From the NCBI GenBank assembly GCA_963169105.1, contig OY720636.1, positions 66,514,123 to 66,578,122 of the forward strand: a stretch of DNA of 64,000 bases. Reading direction: 5' to 3'. How positions within the stretch are numbered: position 1 is the first letter of the stretch; each line of letters begins with the position of its first letter. The notes beneath the pieces are model-generated. The model was given only the letters and a program-made list of their open reading frames with translations, did no database searches and was not told the origin of the DNA. Position numbers and translations under genes: made by a program. Below are positions 10,373 to 22,024 of the stretch, piece by piece. Source of the stretch: Ceriagrion tenellum (Eukaryota > Arthropoda > Insecta > Odonata > Coenagrionidae).

Positions 10373-10802
10373 GGAAATCCTGCTTCCAAGTGTTGGAAAG
10401 CGTGTAACCATCTTCTTTGTTTACGTCATTGTGAGTTTTAGAGTATTTCGAAGACCTTTCTTATTTATCTGGGGAGGTACCGAGTCTCTTCTGCTATAAT
10501 ACTCACTTTCTCCATGATCCATTTTATGGGATTTTATTTCGCCGCTCCAAGTGTGCTCCGCTACGGCTGACCGTTTCGGTTACCTATTCTTGACGTCTCT
10601 CTGGTGTTCAGAATAAATTTCACTACAACTCGCTAAAACTTAGAAAAAATAAATCTAACCGTTTTACCCCATTGAAAAAAAAAATCTTTGCTAGACGAAT
10701 TTCAAATGAAGAGGAGGTCCAATTTACGGAGAGTAAGTTGCAAATACATTAAGACTCTAGTATCGAGTTAGGTATATCTGTAGTGCTGAACATATTCTAC
10801 GG
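10373..10802. other. No gene recognised
   Basis: A mixed-composition stretch between the T-rich tandem repeat and a foldback. No domain, RNA or repeat could be identified. Confidence 0.45.
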
Positions 10803-11032
10803 TCCATGATAAAATATAACACAACAATAGTAATATCCACACTTTAATATATTACTTCAACACCGACCATGGTTTCGACATACTATGTAGTATGTCGAAA
10901 CCATGGTCGGTGTTGAAGCAATATATTTCAGCAATTTCGACATACTATGTAGTATGTCGAAACCATGGTCTGTGTTGAAGCATAATATTATAGTGAGGAT
11001 ATTACTATTGTTGTGTTATATTTTATCATGGA
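10803..11032. repeat. 230-bp foldback with two internal hairpins
   Basis: The outer arms at 10803-10838 and 10997-11032 are perfect 36-bp inverted repeats starting TCCATGATAAAATATAAC. Inside, 10855-10918 is a 31-bp stem with a 2-base TG loop and motif ACCATGGTTTCGACATACTA. A second hairpin with the same TTTCGACATACTA core follows at about 10936-10966. No coding sequence is present. It is probably a non-autonomous foldback element. Confidence 0.93.
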
Positions 11033-11143
11033 TATATCGCATTTCCACTATGTAAAGCCTGAAACGATTTCATATATTCTACGGTGGTCAATGCTTGGTA
11101 ATATGAAACTAACGATTCCAATAGGCTACAGAATTATTCATAC

Positions 11144-11402
11144 TTATCCCGTAACAACAAACGTAGTCCCACACACCGCTTTTATTCTTAACATAACTTT
11201 TTTCCATCTCTGCCTCACGTGAAATTTTGACAAAATTAAGAACCTTCAAATTAAATAAACTCTTATTTAAGGAATCTAACATCGAAAATGATGATTACTG
11301 CGATTGGTTCTCGAGTAAATTAGTGGTAATGTTTTTCCGCGGTCTGCCACGCCAAATGACGGTGTTTACGTATATACTTTTGTATTTCACTAGTTTATTT
11401 AT
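11144..11402 (+). repeat. Dispersed repeat R7, copy 2
   Basis: Homologous by eye to 7796-8046, with the landmarks in the same order (CCCGTAAC, TCTCTGCCTCA, AACCTTCAAA, TTTAAGGAATC, GAGTAAATTAG, CCGCGG, TTTATTTAT). The 60-codon frame at 11227-11409 lies inside and is not conserved in the other copy, so it is not taken as a gene. Confidence 0.7.
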
Positions 11403-11899
11403 ATTTTGAATATTATTCAATATTTCCGCTTCACTTATTAATTTAGACCTTTATATTTCTTTTTGAATAATTAGATATCAAATTAATATTACCTTTTACC
11501 ATAATATTTATTTCAAATTCACATGTCCACGTTTGGTAAGCTGCTCAGCATATATCGAAAAAGACCGTTGTATCGACATTTCATACCACATTTCATATGA
11601 ATTAGATGATATGGATTAAAAAAGAGATTGATTTAAACAAATACGTCTATTAAATTAATAAAATGAATTAATTGATCGAAATATTAGAAAATAAAGAAGT
11701 GGTCTTTGGAGACTGCATATCGGGTTTAACGTTAGAAAAGGTATACGTGGGTAAAATGGTGTCTCTGGTCACTGGTTAAGCCGGTCTCACACACAGCTTC
11801 AGTTCAGACCGTCCTCATGATGGTTCTCTCACCACATCAAAGGGAAATTCTCATTTTTAATAATGACCAATGTCTAATAGTTACAGTTTCAGACTTAAC
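11403..11899. other. No gene recognised
   Basis: AT-rich DNA without recognisable features, ending where the endonuclease remnant of the large LINE becomes visible. Confidence 0.45.
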
Positions 11900-11902
11900 T
11901 AA

Positions 11903-12290
11903 TTAACTTAATTACTCACGAAATCTTCTATAGATCATATACTTTTCAGGGGTAACACAAAATTAGTAAATAGCTTCATTGTTAAATCAAGATTAGCTGG
12001 CCATTATGTCACTGGTGTGTCAATAAATTTTCAACATGCAAATGAACCCCTATTAAAATTTCAATGTGAGTATCCCCATAAAACAATTATTGATGAAAAT
12101 AAAATCAACTATTTGTTATTAGAAGAAGACATTGACAATATTCTAGCCGAGAGAGAACCAATCACACAGCTTCATTTGATAAATGGTTATTTTAATACTT
12201 TATACTTAAAGGCTACTTCTGTTTCAACTAAACCAAATGTTAGATTTTTATTTATTTTTTTTTTATTTTTTTTTATTTTAAATTTAAGAT
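11903..12290 (+). pseudogene. LINE endonuclease C-terminus (upstream part of the 12-14 kb element)
   Basis: An open frame from 11903 in the frame of the ATG at 12017 reads SSIDHILFRGN, then LAGHYVTGVSI. These are the SIDHI and (S)DHY-like motifs that close the exonuclease-endonuclease-phosphatase domain of CR1- and Jockey-type LINEs. The catalytic Asp before HY is replaced by Gly (GHY). The frame continues through a linker to about 12240, where a T-rich insertion (12240-12330) adds hydrophobic residues and a stop. The N-terminal endonuclease half is missing, so the copy is 5'-truncated. Confidence 0.7.
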
Positions 12291-12330
12291 TTTGTTAAGA
12301 TAAGATAAATTTAAGATAAGAAATTTAAGA
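12240..12330. repeat. T-rich low-complexity insertion breaking the LINE frame
   Basis: A run of TTTATTT and T-runs, followed by TAAGATAAGATAAATTTAAG-like phrases, sits between the endonuclease linker and the start of the reverse transcriptase frame. Neighbouring coding sequence on each side is continuous with LINE proteins, so this is an expansion or insertion in the copy. Confidence 0.65.
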
Positions 12331-12332
12331 AA

Positions 12333-14321
12333 TTGTGGATGTCAAACAGGCTTTATAATATGATTGGTGTAAGAGATAAATTATATAATACTTTCAAAAG
12401 CTGCACCTCAAATAGTTCACATAGGAAAAAATATACCCAATATAGAAATCTTACTTATAATGAAATTAGAAAAGCCAAGTCATCATACTACTATAAGAGA
12501 TTCAGATACATCAAAAACAATCCAAAAAAGTTGTGGGAGGAAATAAAATATTTAACGGGAGGAAAATCAACCGGTCATCATAAATCTTTGATAAAAAATT
12601 TTATCAACATACATACATCTGAACATACACTTGCAAATAGTTTTTTGGAAAACTTTACTTCGAAAGTTGATAAAATTAAATACAATTGCTCTGTTAGGCT
12701 ATATCATGGGTCGTATTTATTCAGTCCTTCAGTTGATAGTGTTTACATTCCTGAGGCTACTGACCAGGATGTGAGGGAGATAATCTCTAATATCCCAATG
12801 AAAGGCCCAGGGTACGACAACATTAGAATTAGGGATTTGAAAAATCCTAATTTTAACGTAAAAATCTTGACCAACTTTATTAACAATTGCCTCAGGGAAG
12901 GTTTTATACCAGAAGATCTGAAACTTGCTACCATTATACCTGTTTTTAAAGGTGGAAGTAAATCTGACTTCAACAACTATAGGCCAATCTCCATATTAAG
13001 CTCAATTGACAAAATCCTGGAAAAATATGTTTATGATCATCTTTTAGGATTATTTAATGCTAAAAAGATTCTATCTATCTATCAGTATGGGCTTCAAAAA
13101 TCAAAGGGCACTAAAGATGCCCTTGAATATTTCTCGAGCATTGTGAATGAAAATTTAGATAAAACATTTTCCGTAGTAGTGCTATTCATCGATTTTCGAA
13201 AAGCCTTTGATACCTTAGATATTTATATTCTCCTAAGTAAATTGGAGAAAATCGGTGTTAGGGGTCATATTTTATCATGGTTTAGGAGTTATCTCTGTAA
13301 TAGAAAGATGAGAATTAAGATAGGCAACACTTATAGTGATACAGAGATTACGAAACATGGAGTTCCTCAAGGCTCCATTCTGGGACCTCTGCTTTTTTTA
13401 ATATACATAAATGATATATATTTGGCTATTAAACATAGTAAAATTATTATGTATGCTAATGACATCGTATTAATAAGTACGCATAAAAATTTTGAAACAA
13501 GTCATATAAGGATGCAGAATGACTTTAACATGTTAAATATATTGGCACATGATAATAATTTAATTATAAATGAAGGAAAAACATCAACTATGCATATAAC
13601 CTCAATAGTTAATGCGAGAAAAGAGGTGAAAATAAAACTGCATTCCCACCATTGTATTCACAATAATAACATCAATCTTGATAATATTTGTATATGTCCA
13701 ATACTGGATCAGGTTCAAAAATATACTTATCTCGGCGTGATAATAGATGATCATTTTAAATTTTCTTTTCATGTTGATAAAATTAACAAAAAAATTCGAA
13801 TTGCAGCTTATCAAATATTTATGTTAAGAGATATTGTACCTATTAGTATAAAATTAATGATTTATTATGCAATGGTTGAGAGTATATTAAGATATGGAAT
13901 CACAGTCTGGGGAATGGCATCAAATACTCTGTTAAACACAATTGTCAAGAACCAAAAGAGAATATTGAAATTAATTGATACGGATGGTTCCAAGCATTGT
14001 TGCAATACTGACCTAAAATCCTTGTGTACTAAATATAATATATTAACTGTGGATAAAATGTTTAAATGGCTTATTTTTATAGAGAACTATTTCAAAAAAG
14101 AGCATAAAATACCATGTAACAATACACATTGTATGGATAAACGTAACAGTCCTTTGTTAGAAACGTGTTATTACAAGAATACGTATGGTAAAAGGTTGCT
14201 AAAGTATGTTGTATCTCATACCTTTAATTGTATGCCTAAGACTCTGCATAATCTCAAATCCTTGGCCGAAATTAAAACAAAAATGAAACAATGGTTAATT
14301 AGCGAAATTGTGAATATGTAA
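12333..14321 (+). pseudogene. CR1/Jockey-like LINE reverse transcriptase, 662 codons, YAND active site
   Basis: This is the longest coding remnant in the window. It would encode the reverse transcriptase that primes on nicked target DNA. Visible domains are a basic N-terminal linker to about residue 75, NYRPIS at about 214-219, motif A with FIDFRKAFDT at about 285-294, motif B GVPQGSILGP at about 343-352, and the catalytic box at 374-377. That box reads YAND in place of YADD, so the first catalytic Asp is Asn (codon AAT at 13458-13460). Thumb motifs (INEGKTST, YLGVIID) and a C-terminal tail up to residue 662 follow. The ATG at 12333 is only the first Met after the T-rich break. The 3' UTR runs to about 14616. 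The frame is otherwise intact over 660 codons, so the copy is fairly young, but the active-site change makes activity unlikely. Confidence 0.9.
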
Positions 14322-14620
14322 TAGCTCATAACAACCTGATATTTATAAGTAATAATAATTTTTCCTATTTTGGTTTCAATATTTCTTATAAATTTAAATG
14401 TTATGTTATTGTCATTGTATTATTTTTATGAAATTAAAATTATAATGTAATATAAATGTAATGTAAGCAATATACCAGTAGGATAATTTTTATTTAGACT
14501 ATTAAATGTTATGCTTGTAATATGCCACTATGTAATATAATAATGGAACCTTCTGACAATCCTTATGGCTTAGAAGGATCAAGTTTTTTAATGCAAATAA
14601 AGGCATTCATTCATTTAAAA
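14322..14620 (+). mobile_element. 3' UTR and tail of the 12-14 kb LINE
   Basis: An AT-rich stretch ending in GGCTTAGAAGGATCAAG, then GCAAATAAAGGCATTCATTC. The ATTC microsatellite end followed by an A-run at about 14616-14625 looks like a LINE 3' terminus. The AATAAA at 14598-14603 could serve as a polyadenylation signal. Confidence 0.65.
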
Positions 14621-14645
14621 AAAAACTTTGTGGACATGCGACGCA

Positions 14646-14740
14646 TGAAATAATTTCTCGATTGGTACATTCCACACTTTTTTTATTTTTACCGACCCTG
14701 GTTTCAACATACAATCACACGAGAAATTATTTCACGACCA
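14646..14740. repeat. Small inverted repeat next to the LINE 3' end
   Basis: TGAAATAATTTCTCG at 14646-14660 is the perfect reverse complement of 14720-14734. Between them lies CCGACCCTGGTTTCAACATA, which resembles the core of the foldback at 10855-10918 (CCGACCATGGTTTCGACATA). The two are probably related foldback elements. Confidence 0.6.
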
Positions 14741-15128
14741 ATGTCACTGGGAGTCACGCGCAAGTCCGAGAACATTGAGAGCACACCGAGTTTATTGAGT
14801 GTCAGAAGGTCATTATTTGGTACAGTTTCGCACTTCGTCCTGCTTTCGTCAGGCATGCGGAAGAGAACGTCATCTTATAATCTCAGCGAGTGAAATCTTC
14901 GGCCATGCATTTTGGGGAGGATTTCTGCGACACTCCGCACTCTTCTCCGTTTGAAGAAATAATGAGAGGAGGAATCTCTCGTCACACAGATGAACTAATT
15001 ATTTCGCCAGGATTTCCAGGCCTTGGCCACTAATATGCCCAATCAAATTCAACGTCTCCATATTGTTAAGCGTTGTTTACTCAGGGCTCACCGCTCCTCA
15101 AGCCAATTATATTCAATTTAATCAATAG

Positions 15129-15174
15129 AAAAACACATGTCGTTTGCTTATAAAAACACATGTCGTTTGCTTAT
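15129..15174. repeat. Perfect 23-bp tandem duplication
   Basis: The unit AAAAACACATGTCGTTTGC followed by TTAT occurs twice without a mismatch, at 15129-15151 and 15152-15174. Confidence 0.95.
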
Positions 15175-17959
15175 AATCGAATTTTATGGTTTATATATGG
15201 TAAGTTGCAAGTTTCGTGTTTCGTGATTCTAGGAAAATATAGTTTTGGCGAGGAATAATATTAAATTCCCTAGAGTTGTAATCGTTATATACAGTTCAAA
15301 TCTCCTGTTCTGACATATTCCTTTAAATTGAATTTTCTACCTCTACCACTCCTTTGTACACGTGTCAAAAACTTGATGACACAAATTTCCGATGATTTAG
15401 TTCAGTGGAGTGTTTCCTGATTTTAGGTTCACAATACACAATCCAGTGTCATCTGTATTCCCATAGGTATAGCACATTCTTAACCAACAAAATATCACAG
15501 CCTAACTGCTCGTTGGATATTAATTCATCCAACTAAATTCTTTGTATCCATTAAAGAAGCGCAATTTTCTAAAAAAAATGTATCCCTCTTGATGAAAGCT
15601 ACGTACGAGTACTTGACCATCCGATGGATTCATTACGGATCTTTATTTTCCCCATGTGTTCTTACGAACCCAGGCTTCAACAATAATGTCGGTTGTCGAT
15701 GGAGCAATCAAACAAACACGCATACTTTGACGCAATTTTACGAGTGATAATTTTCCAGAATTTCACGAATTCGAAAGAAATAAAAAAATGTTCCGAAAAA
15801 AATACGAATCCCAATTTGATTTCCTTTCTTTCGGCGTTTGTGCCGATTTTTTCGACCAGTAATTCCAATTTAATTGCGCCAAAAAATTAAAGACTGCAAA
15901 GGAATGAAATGATCTCAAAACGTAAATTTCTTTATTGGAAAGGAATTTTCAGGCAGGCAGACAAACAGCTTTTGTTTTTTTTTTTTACTTACAGTAAACG
16001 ATCTCAAGACTAGTTACGTGATTGTGTAACAATGCTGAGAATTACGATCCTCGCGGAACATTTAGCTTCTTTGTCTATAGGCTCAATACATTCAAAAATG
16101 CTTTGACCCTACACACAACGTAAGTCATCTCTGAGCGATGTAATATTTTTTTTTCGCTCGTTATTTCCATCCCCGAGACAGGTGTGAAAGCAGGGCAAGA
16201 GGAGAGCTATAAGGTGGTACGTGCGAACTTCGGAGGCGTGAACGCGAGGGGCGAAAAGGGCTTTGAGAGAGGCTAGGGAACGAGGGAAGGACAGCGCCTT
16301 CGTCATTACTTTCCTTTCAAATCTCAGACACTGCGGACAAAAGGCAAGGGGAACAGTGGAGGAGACGACATTGGCGCAGACAGAAATTTTCCGAAGAGGC
16401 TTTCCCTCCGAGAGACTATTTCCTCCTCATTGAAGACCTTGGGAGTCGCGTTGCGTCGGAATGTTCGGGGTTAATTATTTTCTTTCTCGTTCTAACGATC
16501 GAAAGTTGGCAGAGCGGAGGATATATTGCAGAATTATGATGTTTACTTGGAAGAAAACCCGAGGAGTTGTTGAGGTCATTATCCGTTAGAGGCAGGTGCG
16601 AAATTAGTAGTTTATCCGAACCGAATTCGAATGTCATCTAAACAGACCCTTTAATCCCTTTTTAATTTCAGCATAAAAAAATCCGAAAAATAAAGAGATT
16701 CGGCTACAAAAATATAAATTTAAAAAATATTTATCGTGCCAAGATGCGAATGAAAGAATCTTACAGGTTTTTTTTCCAATTTTCTGAACCTTTCATTAAA
16801 AAGAGGAGTGAAAACATAATAGCTTTAAAAATGTAAAAGTTCTTATAAATGGAAAATTTAAAATCTGCGTAGACTGGAATATAAATTGTTGGAAAAAGGT
16901 TTCTCGAAGCAACTCCACAAGAAGAAAAATGATCTATTTAATAAGTAAAATTCAAATTAAAAAAAGAAGTACATTTTTGGAATAGGCCTACGCAATTTTG
17001 ACGAGAGCCTGTATCGGACATGAATAACCTCAATTGTTGCAGACAAGTGTGAGAATGAAATTATTTGCTGAAGCCAGAGTTGAAACTGCTTTCTTAGTGA
17101 TTAAGCAATCTGTGGGCATGACCTTCACTAATCAAACGTCTTCTATCTTCCATATCCTTGTATATCCCAGAAATGTCCTGTTCTTTGTTTACTTAAAGTG
17201 AAAAAAAATCTGCCTAGGAAGATAGGAAATGGTAATACTAAACATATCAATGTATGGGCCAAAATGTAAAATAAATATATCCCTCAATTTATCATCCCTT
17301 TGAATCTCACTGTCCAAACAAATTTTGCCCTAAATCTCCACCAATGCAATGAATAGCAGGAAATATGAATATTCTTCCTTTGGAAAAACTCGTGCAATAT
17401 ACAATTAACTTGTAAAAATATTGTTAAAGTGAATGGAAAAACATAAAAAAACAATATTTTATGAAGATATTGGAATATTAGAATAGAATAATTAGAATAT
17501 TAGAATTAGATAATAGAATTACGTGGCTCTAAGGAATCTGGATTAATATGGTTGAGCATGGTACTTCCATCTATTTTCAATAGGGTCTTATGTAAGAAAT
17601 AAAAAACTCTTTCAACAAGCTTAGAATGAGTGAGAAAACGCCTAGCACAAAAATATCATGAGTAAATGCATCAAGAAATTGTATATTCATAAACAAGCCT
17701 AAAAAGAATATATAGTTAAATATCTTCGTACATGCACAATATATTCAATAACGTGAATGGTAGGGACTCAATTGAAAAGCAAAAGCTACTCCTGATGAGC
17801 CTAAGTCTCACGTGCACTCAATTTTAAGACATAATTAAGGTATTTTTCATGCACCGAAATGTCTTGTAGACTATTTTTATAGATATAAATATCCAATTAA
17901 ATGAGAAAAAATTAAACTCGATTGCCTCTCTATTGCAGATAATACATTCTTCTTTGCGA
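15175..17959. other. Long stretch with no gene recognised
   Basis: Mostly AT-rich DNA. A more GC-balanced segment at 16080-16640 has two antisense open frames (16109-16306 and 16416-16637) without recognisable domains. At 17460-17520 there is a low-complexity run of ATTAGAAT-like phrases. No RNA gene or known repeat was found. Confidence 0.5.
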
Positions 17960-18800
17960 AGAATCTAGAAATTACAACCTAACAGACAGATATACAGAAA
18001 GAAACTACAGGAAAAAAGAGGACTACTAATATCTTTTGAAAAAACGAATTCATGAACGTAGGCGCCAAAGATCCGACCCGGAAAATGACGATCAATTCGG
18101 TGATATCAAAAGTCTCCAGAAGAACAAATACTTAGGTTAGATCGCAACCCCGAACATCAACGAGAAAGCAGCGATCGAAGGAAGACCTAGAAATAATGTG
18201 GACAGCATTTTTATAATTCTAGAAGACTTACGGATCCAAATCCTTATGCAATCGAGACAAATTCAGACACATTAGAGAGGTAGATAAACCATAATGCCCA
18301 TTTGCGACAGAGAAACTAGCCAGAGAGGGACTCTCGGAAATATGAAAAGAGAGAGGCAGTTACTAGGGACGATCCTGGTACCCTAAAAAGTATCAGCCAA
18401 CGAGTTTACATTCCACATGAGATAAAACCAAGAGTTGTACGAAAAATTTGAGAAAAATCGACAACAATTAAGAGAATGCTTTCGATGGGCAAATTAGAAG
18501 AATGAAAACCAGAAAAAAATAGCAAACAAAATCCTAACCTTCAAGGAGGGCAAGAAGACACAAGCCCCATGGGTGGCAGAAATTCATGCAGATCTAAGGA
18601 AATGTGGAATCAATGAAGAAGAAATGGGAAACAAGAGATAAATTCAGAAAGAAGATTGCAGAGGTGAAAGATCTGTCCGAAGAGAAAACGAGAAGAATCA
18701 AAAGGGTATTCTCGGAAGAAGAGTGAGCAAGGGGGAGCCAGAGAATGAAAGAATACTGGCAAAAAGAGAAAGAGACTGCTGTAATGATAGTAAAAAGAAA
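17960..18800 (+). pseudogene. Degraded LINE reverse transcriptase C-terminus
   Basis: Conceptual translation with frameshifts gives blocks typical of the C-terminal half of an insect endonuclease-reverse transcriptase: LLISFEKTEFMN near 18030, KNKYLG near 18120, LYEKFEKNRQQLRECF near 18430-18480, and APWVAEIHADLRKCGINEEEM near 18560-18625. The last part, EPENERILAKRER, corresponds to the usual ERMKEYWAKRK-like end. Many stops are present. The opposite-strand frame at 18594-18848 is a shadow. The match is from memory of the family pattern, not from alignment. Confidence 0.6.
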
Positions 18801-19470
18801 GAAATAATTGTTAGCATATTTGAAAGATAATAACATGGACATCATCATGTGGATTTAAAAGCCCTTCATACATTAATATTCTTCCTCGTCTCTTTCGGTA
18901 TAGTTCCCAGTGATTAATATTACTTCTCATCTAGTTCCTAAAAGATTTTTCCGCTCAAAAAAAAAACTTTTTCCGACCGCTTTTCCTCCCTTTGGGGTGT
19001 TTTCGATCCGCGGGACCCCGATTTCCGCAGTGCTACAAAACGTGAGTGATGAGCTTAACGTATTCCGAGGCGGAGGCGACACCCTGGAGATCTCGCCGAT
19101 ATAATAATAAGTTAATACAATAAACCGTAATCAATCCTTGGCACGCGGTCATTAATCTTCCTTCATTTCACGAAATAATAATCAGAAACGCTTCAATCAT
19201 CTCTAATTTAAAAAGATAAAATGAAGCACCGCGGGCAGTCCAATAAAAGTTCACAGTGGCGAAGGCGTGAGTGGAAGGAAGGGGTGGAAAGACTGCGTCA
19301 TCAGTGTTGGAGGGATGAAGAGGTGGAGGGGACGTTGCGCAAGGAGGACGAGCAAAGACAGCAAAATGGACGAATAGGAAAGGCTTTCGTAAAGGGGTAG
19401 TTGGTTGAATCCGCCAAGCGCGTGTAATTTTTCACCAGAAATTATTTTAAACAGCTCTATTTTTTTGGCA
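18801..19470. other. No gene recognised
   Basis: A 64-codon open frame at 18910-19104 resembles nothing known. A purine-rich, moderately GC-rich segment lies at 19240-19400. Confidence 0.4.
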
Positions 19471-19507
19471 AAACATCATTCATCAATCGTTCAATCCTTA
19501 GATTGGT
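19471..19507 (-). mobile_element. RTE-like LINE (family B), 3' terminal scrap
   Basis: The phrase TCGTTCAATCCTTAGATTGG is the reverse complement of the family B 3' end seen at 46960 and 47475. It is cut off directly by mariner sequence at 19508 and belongs with the family B stretch that resumes at 20257. Confidence 0.7.
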
Positions 19508-20254
19508 TGTTCCATCTGTTTTTGTTGCACTGTTCTCCCAGCCACTTCTTCAGTTCAGGGTAAAGATGGATATAATTCGGCGCTAGATCGGGACTGTATG
19601 ACGGGTTATCGAAAATGTCCCGTTGAAATTGCTCAAGGAGCCGTTGGGTTGCACCAGCACTGTGAGGACGGGCGTTGTCATAGATCAGAGCGTTGTCAGT
19701 AGAGATTTTTGGGACTCTGCGAGCACAAAGTTTTCTAAAGCCTGAATGTTCTGTAACGATAGAGTACAGAGAGGATCTTGGAACTTTCGGAATTCCATAG
19801 ACAAAGCAACTGCGGTGAACCTACGGTTTTCTCTTACCACTTCGTCAACTCGTTGAACAAGACCGTCTGGAGTGACAAACTTGCGTCATTTACCCCCTAA
19901 TCATGCACACCAGTTCGGCCATCTTTAAAATTTCGACACCATTACCGCACAACACCATCACTCATAAAGATTTCTCAACACAATCGGCTCATTCTTTAAT
20001 GAATTTCTGCTGCTCTATTCCCTCCTGCTCGGCAGGAAACGGATATAGCTTCGGAATTCGCATGTGGCGGGAGAATCAATTGAGTTGGTCATGTTTATGT
20101 GACTGCTGCTCAGCACTGACTGTCGACTTAAACTCGGCAGTGACAGAGCGTGTAGTGCGGGAGATGCGCAGTCACCTACTGCACACATTACCCGCCTGTC
20201 TCTTGTCTGGCGTTTATGCTGTGCGATCAGAGGTTGAAAACAAAACTGCCCTCG
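19508..20254 (-). pseudogene. Mariner-like transposase, internally deleted
   Basis: On the minus strand a frameshifted transposase can be read, the enzyme that would cut and paste the element at TA sites. Visible blocks are the helix-turn-helix region (AEIH.RMSRLC near 20000, FKDGRTGVHD near 19915), SVLYR and LCSQSPK near 19720-19760, then YDNARPHSAGATQ near 19660-19690 containing the second catalytic Asp. NPSYSPDLAP and LKKWLGEQ follow near 19540-19610. About 100 residues between the SVLYR and DNARPH blocks, including the first catalytic Asp, are missing. The end CGAGGGCAG at about 20246-20254 abuts TA at 20255-20256. The other terminus is lost. It lies inside a family B LINE copy. Confidence 0.85.
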
Positions 20255-20256
20255 TA

Positions 20257-20605
20257 TTTTCCTCTTTATTTCGTCCATAAAATTATTCCTGGGTCTTCCT
20301 CTGAGGACTTTTCCCTAAATTTTGCCTTCAATTATGCTCTTCACAAACTCATTGTGTCCAATCCATCTAGTTCTTCTTTACTCTATCGTGTTCCATAGGG
20401 GCCTTTTCTCTTCCACCCTTCTGTAAACCTCATCATTTCTTATTGTGTCCGTCCATGTTATCCTTAGCATTCTCCACTAGCTCCAGGTATCGAAGGCTCC
20501 TGGTCATTTTTGGTCATATTTTCCTATGGTCCACGTTTCCGATCCATAGAGTGCCACACTACACACGAATGTTGTCACATACTGTTTGCTAGCTTTTAGT
20601 CATAT
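20257..20605 (-). mobile_element. RTE-like LINE (family B), C-terminal remnant interrupted by mariner
   Basis: Minus-strand translation gives VALYGSETWTIGKYDQK, WRMLRITWTDTIRNDEV and RRVEEKRPLWNTIE, the order seen at 46429. The phrase GGGTCTTCCTCTGAGGAC is shared with the copy at 9795. The copy abuts the mariner terminus at a TA present in the uninterrupted relative (GTACTTTCC at 9768), so mariner inserted into this LINE. Confidence 0.85.
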
Positions 20606-21404
20606 CTTCTTTGAGCAAAAAATGCAAAGTTTTGCAAAATGTATATATTTTTATATCACCATGATTACTATGAAAACTTTCGTGCAGACCTTTACTAATA
20701 CACACTTTGAAAATTTTACATGTGAGCAGAAGAAATACTGGCTCAGTGCGGCGAAATATGGAGGCAATTACAAAGCAGTATCCCGTACACTCCAGAAAAA
20801 GGTGATATCTAAGGTAAGAAGTCTAATGGAATGGGTTGAAAACTGATTTATTTAATGTTTCGTAGGGTTTTCATGATTAGAAAATAATGAAAAAATATAG
20901 GATCAGTGGAAGTTTCTTTCAGCAGTTATGGTACCAACAATGTATTGAAGTTTTGATGTGATGTGGAAGAAATTTATTTCCGCATTCCTCCGTGTAATAA
21001 TTTTTGTTATCCCGTGCAGCGCACCAAAAACCTTAAACCAACAGCCTCGGAGCGCATTTCTACGCTGAATGATATATTATTCATGGTGTGCACGATATTC
21101 TTGACTTTTCACTTTTTAAGTTTCATAAAAACAGAAATTACCAGCCGTAGTTTTAAGCACTTGGAGCTTTCCATTTGCTCCGGTGCGCTGATCACTTCGC
21201 CTTACAGTAGCGCAGTCGCTTTCCAACCGTATCAGATTCTACGCACTGGGCAGTGCACTTCAAACAGTTCAGGACCGTTGTTAAAGTGCACTACATGTAA
21301 CAATCCTCAACGAGCATACGCACATGACCTAAGAGCAAGCTCGAAAAGAATGTAATTTCGATGTTCAAAATCTTGATTGTTGCAGTCGTGTTGATTTCCC
21401 ACTA
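20606..21404. other. No gene recognised
   Basis: A 130-codon open frame (20963-21355) contains no domain I know. Part of the stretch has CAGCGCACC at 21017 and its inverse GGTGCGCTG at 21182, which may be the ends of a small element. Confidence 0.4.
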
Positions 21405-21960
21405 GATATGGACGTTCTACAACGGACACGAGTAAATAATAGCCCAAGAAAAGAAAGCGTTCATCGTAAAAAGACAACTGACGTGCTCTAAGAAGATAGG
21501 AATACAAACTAGAAAACCGTACGTGTAAACATTGGTATGTAGCATGGCACTTTATGGATCGGAAGCGGGTACCATTTGAAAAGCTAACAAGAAAAGACTA
21601 GAAGCCTTCGAAACATGGTGCTGGAGTAGGATGCCGAAGATAAAATAGACGGACAAAATAAGAAATGGTGAAGTGTACAAATGAATAGAAGAGAGGAAAG
21701 AACCATATGAAACACCATACAGAAAAGAAGAACCAGATGGAATGGACACCCTGAGACACAATGGGTTCCGAAGTACATAATTGAAGGTAAAATAGAGGAA
21801 AAAGTCCCCAGAGGAAGACTCAGGAATAAGTCATGGACCCAATAAAGAGAAAAGTAAATAGGAAGAGATACCAGGAAGTTGGCAACCCAGTATTTGATAG
21901 GGAAGGGTGGGGGGCTGCAGTCAACTAATCTTAGGATTAAATGGCCAATCATGAGGTGAC
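21405..21960 (+). mobile_element. RTE-like LINE (family B), C-terminal remnant
   Basis: Frameshifted translation shows MALYGSEAGTI, RLEAFETWCWSRMPKI, TDKIRNGEVY and the EERKEPYETPYRKEEPDGMDTLRHNG stretch (split by stops). IIEGKIEEKVPRGRLRN and KGWGAAVN follow. The 3' end TAATCTTAGGATTAAATGGCC at 21922-21943 matches the family terminus. The opposite-strand frames at 21552-21982 are shadows. Confidence 0.8.
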
Positions 21961-22024
21961 TAGGAGTTATTTCACGGACCAAAATACAAGAATAAAGTAT
22001 TTCTAATAGGAAAGACTACGAGGA

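Noticed and set aside
20963..21355. A 130-codon open frame
   Set aside because: There is no recognised domain or codon pattern, it lies between two LINE remnants, and overlapping frames exist on the other strand.
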